The notes under the pieces were generated by a model. That model was not told where the DNA came from. It searched no databases and saw only the letters and a program-made list of their open reading frames with translations. From CAYRML01 sp050942825 (GTDB lineage: Bacteria; Bacillota; Dehalobacteriia; UBA4068), in NCBI GenBank assembly GCA_050942825.1, contig JBMNOA010000044.1, positions 1 through 10,486 of the forward strand: a stretch of DNA of 10,486 nt. Reading direction: 5' to 3'. The position numbers and the translations under genes were made by a program. Of the stretch, positions 1 through 5,711 are shown in pieces. The number at the start of each line of letters is the position of its first letter. The first letter of the stretch is position 1.

Positions 1-2
1 AG

Positions 3-185
3 CTGATGCAAGTTGCCGGATACAACTTGGAAGACTTTGAATTTATGGATCTCTTTGACGTTCACTTTGCTCTGTTCGAGGCTGCTGAAAAAGCTGGCCT
101 GACGCTTGACATGTCTGCGCATGAGAACAAGGTAGAAGGTCTGCCGTTCAATCTGGATTTCATCTTGAGAAAACAAAATCAATAA
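3..185 (+). CDS. Partial hypothetical protein, C-terminal 60 residues
   Basis: The window opens inside a plus-strand reading frame that runs without interruption from base 3 to a TAA at 183-185. The visible 60 residues contain a run of Leu/Phe/Asp (LEDFEFMDLFDVHFALFEAA), then a conserved-looking segment (LTLDMSAHENKVEGLPFNL), and end in a basic RKQNQ. Codon use looks normal for a coding region and there is no membrane segment or catalytic motif. I do not recognise the family. The next plus-strand gene follows after about 50 bases, so the two may be cotranscribed. The start lies outside the window. It reads toward the conjugation operon on the other strand, so it is either cargo of the element or part of another module. 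Confidence 0.6.
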   Translation: MMQVAGYNLEDFEFMDLFDVHFALFEAAEKAGLTLDMSAHENKVEGLPFNLDFILRKQNQ

Positions 186-224
186 CGAGTTGAAGCAACT
201 AATCGCAGTTTTACAGCATAGACG

Positions 225-230
225 AAGGGA
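225..230 (+). promoter_or_regulatory. Ribosome binding site favouring a GTG start at 240
   Basis: AAGGGA lies directly against the upstream ATG at 231, leaving no usable spacing for it, but sits nine bases before an in-frame GTG at 240. This favours GTG 240 (protein beginning MKLYHYS) over ATG 231 (MTNVKLYHYS). Confidence 0.45.
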
Positions 231-239
231 ATGACAAAC

Positions 240-815
240 GTGAAACTTTACCATTACTCAGTTGACTCCTATCAAGGTGCAAAGCATCTTACGAATGATT
301 ATAAGAACAACTATCAGTTTGCAGAACCTTATATTCTTGCACTACGAGAATCCAGAGAGGTTTTTAAAGCAGTTTTCTTTGCGACTATGTATATGAGTCG
401 TGAAGTAAAAGCTTTGGGCCTGAGAAAGTACGAAAACTATCAGAAGGATGCTGTCGAGGGTATTTTTGAATATGTAAGGGAGACCGAGTTCCCAAACGAT
501 ACTTCACGACTGCGCTGTGTCTATTATTGCGAAAGTGAGCAGGAAGCTCTGGATTATGCACAGGACGATTGCCTTTCCAATGGCTTGTTTACAAAGGAAC
601 AGGTGGTTCTGTTGGAAGTAGAGGTCGAAGAAAGCCGTATACGTCGTTATGACCAATCGTTTTATAATCTTGCATCAGAAGCGATTGAGAGGAATGACAT
701 TGATTCCGCCTTTGCTTATGCAAGGCAATACTTCTCCTGCCAGCGAAGCAATAATCCACTGATTGAAGTAGTGGCAGACGGTGACAACAAAGTTCTAAGA
801 AGCATTGCGTACTAA
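240..815 (+). CDS. Conserved hypothetical protein, possibly DUF2441-like
   Basis: This is a soluble protein of 191 residues from GTG 240, or 194 from ATG 231; the Shine-Dalgarno spacing favours GTG. It has no signal peptide or membrane segment. The N-terminus LYHYS, a middle FFATMYMSRE, and a following RCVYYCESEQEALDYAQ strand-helix pattern are reminiscent of DUF2441-type proteins and, more loosely, of ADP-ribosyltransferase-fold proteins, where an early His/Arg and a mid-protein Tyr/Ser bind NAD. That resemblance is from memory and pattern only, so the function should be treated as unknown. The C-terminal part is Asn/Asp/Ser-rich with alternating helices. The gene looks more AT-rich than the minus-strand operon it converges on, which suggests cargo of different origin. 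It ends about 85 bases from the end of the opposing operon, with the hairpin between them. Confidence 0.7.
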   Translation: MKLYHYSVDSYQGAKHLTNDYKNNYQFAEPYILALRESREVFKAVFFATMYMSREVKALGLRKYENYQKDAVEGIFEYVRETEFPNDTSRLRCVYYCESEQEALDYAQDDCLSNGLFTKEQVVLLEVEVEESRIRRYDQSFYNLASEAIERNDIDSAFAYARQYFSCQRSNNPLIEVVADGDNKVLRSIAY

Positions 816-839
816 TAGGCAAATTCCCGTTTGTTGGGA

Positions 840-894
840 TAAAACAAAAAGCGCCCGGTGCAGGCTGCCAGTTCACTGACAACCCGCACCGGGC
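840..894 (-). terminator. Intrinsic terminator at the end of the minus-strand operon
   Basis: The arms at 853-861 (GCCCGGTGC) and 886-894 (GCACCGGGC) are perfect 9-base inverted repeats. Two further G-C pairs (863-864 with 883-884) extend the stem after one mismatch. Read on the minus strand, the stem is followed by CGCTTTTTGTTTTA, a good U-tract. It begins 7 bases past the stop codon of the ArdA fusion gene. The loop is longer than usual (about 24 bases, or 18 after the extra pairs). In the plus direction the hairpin is not followed by a T-run, so it should act mainly on the minus-strand operon. Confidence 0.8.
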
Positions 895-900
895 ATTGTG

Positions 901-2922
901 TTAGCTCAGGTCAAGATCCTGACTGCGTTTTCGAGGCTGCTTTGCCGCTTCTTCATGAAGCCGAGCGGCTTCTTCTTTTTTCTCCTGAAGCTTTTCAAGA
1001 ATGGAAGGTTTTTTATCCTGCTCCTGTTCCTTGCGCCGATCTCCGTTATTGATAATTCCGTCGATCATGCCGTAATCATCCTCCAGTAGTTCCTCAACCT
1101 TCTCCAACGGATTATGCGCGAAGAACTCCGGAACCTGCTTGAACCCAAAGCTGTCCACATAGAACGCCTGATCCTGCCCGTTCTGGTGAATAACAATGAC
1201 ATCACTGACGCTCAGGGAATGGCCTCTGAAATCAGCGGGATGCTGAAGGTTAAAGCGTTCATAGATGCTGTCCAGCGAGTCGCCGGGGGATAATGCCCCG
1301 CTGTAGACGAATGTGTAATTCCTGCTATCCACTGCCTGCCCCTGCTGTTCCAACTCCTTATGAGACGCATAGGCCAGATGACGGGCAGAAGGATTGTTCC
1401 ATTCGATCTGATACAGTGAGAAACGCGGAACCTGCTGTTCCTGATAAAAAGCATCCAGCTTTTTTACAGCCTCAAGGCTTTCTCTGGAGAATTCCGTATT
1501 GCTCTTTGCAACCTCAAGCAGCATGTTCCTCACAGGGAAGTCGTTACCAGACTGAATCAGCATAGACACACTCGCTGCTCTCTGGCTGAGCACATCAGCC
1601 GGTTCATCGTAATAGCCGTCAAAGCCGTTCTTTGCAAACAAGTCTACGATCTCCGCTGCAAGAGCATCGGCTTTTTCTTTTCCGGCTTCTTTAACCGGAA
1701 CGGCCATAAGTTCACCATTGACGCGAATAAACATCTGCGGAGTCCGGTACATATCGGTATACTTCTCGATCAGTTCCGGAGATAGAGAACCAAAGTTATC
1801 CTCAGTCAGACCGGTCACAAGGAAAGTACCTGCAAGGATATCGTAGAGCTTCCCTTTGTCATCATAGAGGCCGCGATTCAATTCAAGGCCTGCGAACTTG
1901 CCTTCCTCATTACAAATCAGAGCCACGGGATCGTCAAAAGGATAGACCGCCTCAATGTAGCCTCCAACGGCCTTTTGAAGCGCTTCAAGGCCAGTAGGCA
2001 TTGTCACCACTCGCGGCTCCTTCATGGGTTCGACAACCAGCACAGTCATCTCAGCAGGCTTTTCCGGATGCAATAGATTATGGACATTTTCGGCCACTTC
2101 GGGATCGTCAAAAACGACTCCTTCCAACCATTCTCTTGCCTCGTCCCAGCTTTCCATCTGCATCACAGCGCCTGCTTCACCGATGAAGCGGAGATTGCCT
2201 TTGGAGCTTTCTATCGCATCATATTGATATCCGGCAGCTTCCATTGCCATTAGAAGGCTCTCGTCCGGCTCCTCCAGCATTTCGCCGGAACCGCTCAAAC
2301 GATATTCAGCTGGAATGCTTTCCAGCTCACCGTCAAACTCGTATTCCCAGCTGGAGTAGTCATCCCGGATATAGCCGTGATCCGTGAAATGACCGCCCTC
2401 GTCCAGCGCAATGTCCCGGCCAAAGGCCTCATAATCAATGTAGTTTGCGAGAGCACCCATTGCCTTCGTGTCATAAATACCGCTCTCCTCGACGTAGTAC
2501 CGGCCAAGATCTTCCTCGTCCGAAATGTCGGGGTAGATATCGTAGCGATCCAGATTAAAGGTCAGATTTATCAGGCCATCGATCCCGCTTTCCGGAATAT
2601 CCGCGCTTTCCAGTATCGCTTTGTACTTTTCCAACTCATCAGGACTCAGCTCTTCAAGGCGGGAGGCCAGATAATTGAGCTTATCAAGGCTTTCATATTC
2701 GCCAAGCTCTCCAGATACTCCATAAAGGTCAGTATCGTAATCTGTGATGAATACCTCCTCATACGGCACTCCGAAATCATCCGGATGCCCAATGCCGATG
2801 CGATCCAGTACGGCTCTCATCTCTTCAGGCGTGACCGGAAAGCTGACCCATTCACCGACAAGCTCACCCTCGTTATACTTGCCAAGGTTCGTTACGAATG
2901 CCTGTAATTCAAAATCACTCAT
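901..2922 (-). CDS. ArdA antirestriction protein fused to DUF3846, YodL and DUF4316 domains
   Basis: This is a multidomain protein of 673 residues. Residues 1 to about 205 are a very acidic ArdA-type domain; ArdA proteins mimic B-form DNA and block type I restriction enzymes. Residues 292-400 match DUF3846 (MTVLVVEPMKEPR, then YIEAVYPFDDPVALICNEEG and GTFLVTGLTEDNFGSLSPEL). Residues 498-602 look like a YodL domain (FSLYQIEW to SFGFKQVPEF). Residues 604-673 form a DUF4316-type charged tail ending in DLDLS. Residues 215-285 and 400-495 are not assigned. ArdA alone is usually about 165 residues, so this is a large fusion. An in-frame upstream extension exists to 2952, but an AAGGAGG six bases before ATG 2922 decides the start. 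The start overlaps the end of the TTRAP gene by 8 bases. It is the last gene of the operon. A role protecting the element on entry into a recipient is inferred from ArdA. Confidence 0.92.
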   Translation of the reverse strand: MSDFELQAFVTNLGKYNEGELVGEWVSFPVTPEEMRAVLDRIGIGHPDDFGVPYEEVFITDYDTDLYGVSGELGEYESLDKLNYLASRLEELSPDELEKYKAILESADIPESGIDGLINLTFNLDRYDIYPDISDEEDLGRYYVEESGIYDTKAMGALANYIDYEAFGRDIALDEGGHFTDHGYIRDDYSSWEYEFDGELESIPAEYRLSGSGEMLEEPDESLLMAMEAAGYQYDAIESSKGNLRFIGEAGAVMQMESWDEAREWLEGVVFDDPEVAENVHNLLHPEKPAEMTVLVVEPMKEPRVVTMPTGLEALQKAVGGYIEAVYPFDDPVALICNEEGKFAGLELNRGLYDDKGKLYDILAGTFLVTGLTEDNFGSLSPELIEKYTDMYRTPQMFIRVNGELMAVPVKEAGKEKADALAAEIVDLFAKNGFDGYYDEPADVLSQRAASVSMLIQSGNDFPVRNMLLEVAKSNTEFSRESLEAVKKLDAFYQEQQVPRFSLYQIEWNNPSARHLAYASHKELEQQGQAVDSRNYTFVYSGALSPGDSLDSIYERFNLQHPADFRGHSLSVSDVIVIHQNGQDQAFYVDSFGFKQVPEFFAHNPLEKVEELLEDDYGMIDGIINNGDRRKEQEQDKKPSILEKLQEKKEEAARLHEEAAKQPRKRSQDLDLS

Positions 2923-3130
2923 CGTCATCCTCCTTGTACACGCTGAAGTCAAGGGCAGAGAACTCTTCGTCAGTCATCTGCTCCAGCTTCAGAACAGTCT
3001 GTTCACAGATATCCTCCAGTTCCGCATCCTCCACAAAAGGAAGGCGGCTCAGGATGTCCTGAATAGCCGCCTCTCTGGAAGATGTATCGAACAGGAATAA
3101 CAGGTTCATTTCTTCTACGTTCAATTTCAT
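2915..3130 (-). CDS. Transposon-transfer assisting protein (TTRAP family)
   Basis: This small acidic cytoplasmic protein has 71 residues. It begins MKLNVEEMNLLFLFDTSSR, continues with a helical Asp/Glu-rich middle (LPFVEDAELEDICEQ) and ends KEDDDE. The pattern N-x-E-E-M-N-L, then T-x-S-R, then L-P-x-x-x-D followed by a helix and 'LTDEEF'-like text (here MTDEEFSAL) fits the TTRAP family of Clostridia conjugative transposons. The name comes from its occurrence next to transfer genes; its biochemical role is not established. The ATG overlaps the TGA of the ArdC-like gene (ATGA), and its own 3' end overlaps the ArdA fusion start, so all three are probably translationally coupled. An AAGGAG lies about 11 bases upstream, inside the preceding gene. 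Confidence 0.85.
   Translation of the reverse strand: MKLNVEEMNLLFLFDTSSREAAIQDILSRLPFVEDAELEDICEQTVLKLEQMTDEEFSALDFSVYKEDDDE
2929..2935 (-). promoter_or_regulatory. Ribosome binding site that sets the ArdA-fusion start at 2922
   Basis: AAGGAGG on the minus strand lies six bases before ATG 2922 and immediately against the alternative ATG at 2928. It lies inside the end of the TTRAP gene. The spacing supports MSDFELQ as the true N-terminus. Confidence 0.7.
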
Positions 3131-5142
3131 GAAAGATCCATCTCCTTACTCTTTTTATGCGTTTGTGTTGCTGCCTTCTTCTGACGCTCCAGCATGGCCT
3201 GCTTCTCGTGCAGATCCTGCAAGATGGATTTCTTTTTGCCACCTTGCTCAGAACGGGAAGTTTCCTTTGTATGGCTCCGACCAGCTGGCCTCAACTCGTA
3301 GTCCGCAGCCTGTTTTTGCGTCAGAGGCTTCGGATACTCCAAATAGCCCCACGCCTGCATTTGACCGCCTTCCACAGCAGACCGCATATCAAAATTCACT
3401 ATGTTGACAGGCGCGTTCTGCTCCTTCGGGAATGTACCCGGTGCAATCGGCCTTTGCGTAGAGTAATAGCGATAAAGACCGCTCTCCTGAAGACCGGCGT
3501 CCGGAGCCATGACAGCGGCGCGTTCCGCAGTATGTGCTCTGAAAACCTCCTGCATTGCCTGCTTCATGATATCCGCAGGCATAGAGGGATCAGCAATCTG
3601 AAGCAGTTCTTCGCGTGTGATATAGCCTTTCTCTTCAGCAATCAGGCCTCGCTGGAGCATAGCCATCTGCTGCGGGGAATACTCTGGATGGGCAAAAACA
3701 TTAAAGTCCAACCGCTGTTCAAATCCAAACTGGATCTGCTGCCACTGTTCCTTCGTGTAGAGCATCTTCGGAATGCCTCCGGCTTCAAACTGATACTTGA
3801 TTTCAGCGATATCCTCTGCACTGATGGGATACTCGGTCAGATCCATAGGCTTGCCGTGTACCCAAAAGGCTTTCAGGTCATACCCCATTTGCGCGACTTC
3901 GACCATGTAGGCAACCTGTTCCGGAGAAAAGTCCGGATTGCCGTAAATCTGATCGTGGATGTCCGCAATGGAGGTCTCAAGACCGGTAAGCTCCTTCACA
4001 TTGGATGTGCTCAGGCCATACTCGGCCAACAGCTCGTCGCAGGCTTCCTTGATGGTCAAGCTTCGACCTTCTCCGAAACGACCGCCATCCACTTCCTGAA
4101 ATGCGGCATCGTAAAGGGTGTAATCCCACTCGCCGGTATCCGTCAGGTGGATCTCAAGATAGCTCTTATCCTCCGTCATAAAGGTAGCTTCCTTGGATTC
4201 TTCCTGCTCTGGATCAGGACGTTCCTTCTGCTGCTCCTTCTCCAGCTCACGCATATGACCTTCAATCTCCGTGATCATCTCAGAAGCAGCCTTCCGGATT
4301 GTCTGAAGGGAGGCCTTCAGCTCAGGGGTATCCTTACCATGAGACCATCCGGCGATATATGCGAAGCTATAGTCAGAGCTGTCGATCCCAAAATGCTGAC
4401 AGACGGTATAGGCTACAGACTCCGCTTCGACCTCTTTGCTGTTTCTGCTTTGCTGAGGCATCTCAGAAGTTTTCTGATCCGGAGCAATCGCATGGAGCTT
4501 TTGATGTGCCATCTCATGAATGGCCGTTTTGATCGTTTGCAGCTGGCTCATGCCTTCCTGTAGGGCAATGCGGCGTTCAAGCTGGTGGTAATAGCCCTTA
4601 GCACCTCCTTGGATCTGCTCAAATTCCATCGGAACCGGGCATGTTCTTTTCAGGGCTTCAAAGAACATCTCATATCGCTCCACGTCTCCGGTCAGTTCAT
4701 CAACGCCGATTGTCGGAAGCTCTCGACCCTCGGTCTGAGATACATCAAAGACGTTGACTACCTTGAAGGCAGGACGCAGCACTTCCTGAGTTTCCATCAC
4801 GGGATTGCCGTCTGCATCCAGCACCGGCTTCTGCGTAGCTGGGTCTATCTTTTCCATCTCGACCTGCTCCTTATAGGGCGTAGGCGCAATGATATGAATG
4901 GCCTTTTCGCCTTTTTGGACTTGACGGCCAAACTGCTTCTGCCATGCCGTATAACCGGCAACAAGCGTTGCGTCCGGCCTCTGGAAGGCGATCAGCAGCG
5001 TGTTATTCAGGCTGTAATCATGGAACCTGCTCATCGTCCGCAGCCAAGTCATATACTGCTCTGAATTGAACAAGTCCTGAATACCTTGCTCCAGCTGGTC
5101 AGTGATTTCTTTGACCCGCTGGTATTGTTTGTTATCGGGCAT
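3127..5142 (-). CDS. ArdC-type antirestriction protein: ssDNA-binding domain plus zinc metallopeptidase, with C-terminal repeats
   Basis: The protein has 671 residues. Residues 1 to about 135 are an ArdC N-terminal ssDNA-binding domain (LRTMSRFHDYSLNNTLLI, GYTAWQKQFGRQVQKGEKA). Residues 150-300 are an ImmA/IrrE-like metallopeptidase with HEMAH at 209-213 and a downstream E-A-E-S-V-A-Y (239-245) likely to give the third zinc ligand. Residues 320-540 hold degenerate repeats around FSPEQVAYM (405) and YSPQQMAML (488), with a weaker copy near 440. Residues 555-620 carry a conserved module (RYYSTQRPIAPGTFPKEQNA, WGYLEYPKPLT). The protein ends with the same SIL..L.EK...DLS tail as two neighbours. 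ArdC of plasmid pSa binds ssDNA, protects against restriction and is known to enter the recipient during conjugation. Equivalent action here is inferred. AAAGGAG five bases upstream fixes ATG 5142. The stop overlaps the TTRAP start. Confidence 0.92.
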   Translation of the reverse strand: MPDNKQYQRVKEITDQLEQGIQDLFNSEQYMTWLRTMSRFHDYSLNNTLLIAFQRPDATLVAGYTAWQKQFGRQVQKGEKAIHIIAPTPYKEQVEMEKIDPATQKPVLDADGNPVMETQEVLRPAFKVVNVFDVSQTEGRELPTIGVDELTGDVERYEMFFEALKRTCPVPMEFEQIQGGAKGYYHQLERRIALQEGMSQLQTIKTAIHEMAHQKLHAIAPDQKTSEMPQQSRNSKEVEAESVAYTVCQHFGIDSSDYSFAYIAGWSHGKDTPELKASLQTIRKAASEMITEIEGHMRELEKEQQKERPDPEQEESKEATFMTEDKSYLEIHLTDTGEWDYTLYDAAFQEVDGGRFGEGRSLTIKEACDELLAEYGLSTSNVKELTGLETSIADIHDQIYGNPDFSPEQVAYMVEVAQMGYDLKAFWVHGKPMDLTEYPISAEDIAEIKYQFEAGGIPKMLYTKEQWQQIQFGFEQRLDFNVFAHPEYSPQQMAMLQRGLIAEEKGYITREELLQIADPSMPADIMKQAMQEVFRAHTAERAAVMAPDAGLQESGLYRYYSTQRPIAPGTFPKEQNAPVNIVNFDMRSAVEGGQMQAWGYLEYPKPLTQKQAADYELRPAGRSHTKETSRSEQGGKKKSILQDLHEKQAMLERQKKAATQTHKKSKEMDLS

Positions 5143-5157
5143 CTGTACTCCTTTCTC

Positions 5158-5250
5158 CAGTACTTACTGGCATAGTGAAGGCAGGGACAAAGCCTTGACA
5201 CCTTGCCCCTGCCTTCAGTTTCGTGTTTCTGTTTTTCAGTGTTTACTGGC
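5158..5250. repeat. Imperfect 14-base direct repeat flanking the hairpin
   Basis: CAGTGTTTACTGGC (5237-5250) and CAGTACTTACTGGC (5158-5171) match at 12 of 14 bases. Each contains an inverted CAGT...ACTG. They flank the 5176-5217 stem-loop. The first copy covers the stop codon of the small frameshifted gene; the second lies just before the ArdC-like ribosome binding site. They could be a protein-binding pair or a chance duplication. Confidence 0.35.
5176..5217 (-). promoter_or_regulatory. Long stem-loop between two operon genes
   Basis: The arms at 5176-5190 and 5203-5217 are complementary over 15 bases. The only imperfect position is a G-U wobble in the minus-strand RNA (an A-C mismatch in the plus-strand RNA), so the structure is better formed as minus-strand mRNA. 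Wobble and G-C pairs can extend it by three, leaving a loop of about six bases. It lies 34 bases before the ArdC-like start codon and is not followed by a U-tract in that direction, so it is not a normal terminator. It could be a processing or stability hairpin, or an attenuation or translation-control element. The function is unknown. Confidence 0.55.
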
Positions 5251-5697
5251 TTTTTTGCGTCTTAAAATGGGAGGCGTAATTGGCTTCTTTAGCCTTTGCG
5301 CTTCTGGACGCTTTCCAGTCAGCGGATTTCGGCAGGCTGATATGGATCAGCCGTTTTGCTACGCGATACGTGATCCCTCCGGCTCCGTTCTTTCGGATCA
5401 TTTGAACGTCCTCTGGATACTTTGCCGCCATCATTTTCAGCCTCTGTTTGAGCGCCGGACTGTGTGTGTACACATCCGCAGTTTTCTCTTCCTCGTTGAA
5501 ATTGATGATAGTCTCACGCTCGTATCTGCTCAGGCTCACAGCAAACACCCGCCGCCAGTTCCAAGAGCCATGCTGCCTTTTTGCTTTGGCGGCTTGTCCT
5601 TTTTGTCTTCTCCGTATCCCGACAGAAAGAGCAAAATACAATAGTCAGAGAGCCGCTTGAGAGCACGTCTACGCGCGTCGTTTTTCTTATCCTGCAT
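5243..5697 (-). pseudogene. Small conserved ICE protein, interrupted by a frameshift
   Basis: Starting at ATG 5697, with GGAGG six bases upstream, the frame encodes MQDKKNDARRRALKRLSDYC and continues to GSMALGTGGG before stopping at 5536-5538 after 53 codons. The next frame, open over the same region, continues as VFAVSLSRYERETIINFNEE and runs to TAA at 5243. Together they form one sensible protein of about 150 residues. The break falls in GGCGGCGGG at about 5548-5558, where one base is missing or two (GG) are extra. From memory, related ICE proteins read GTGGVFAVSLSRYERE continuously; I cannot check this here. The product is basic at both ends, soluble and of unknown function. The downstream frame alone (132 codons from 5641) has no good ribosome binding site and its first 30 residues look out of frame. 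This could be a real mutation, a sequencing error, or frameshifting. Confidence 0.75.
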
Positions 5698-5703
5698 TCC
5701 ACA

Positions 5704-5708
5704 CCTCC
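5704..5708 (-). promoter_or_regulatory. Ribosome binding site of the frameshifted gene
   Basis: GGAGG on the minus strand lies six bases before ATG 5697, in the 14-base gap after the RadC-like gene. It shows that translation is meant to start in the upstream frame (MQDKKND), which is what exposes the frameshift. An overlapping GTG-initiated frame at 5702 lies too close to this site. Confidence 0.7.
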
Positions 5709-5711
5709 ATA

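Noticed and set aside
3157..4563. Long plus-strand ORF of 468 codons opposite the ArdC-like gene
   Set aside because: It lies wholly antisense to a clearly conserved gene, has no ribosome binding site or recognisable domain, and its Leu/Arg/His-rich composition is typical of a shadow frame.
5514..5702. GTG-initiated 62-codon minus-strand ORF
   Set aside because: It is in a different frame from the conserved protein text on either side of the frameshift, and its start is too close to the GGAGG at 5704-5708. It is a by-product of overlap with the frameshifted gene.
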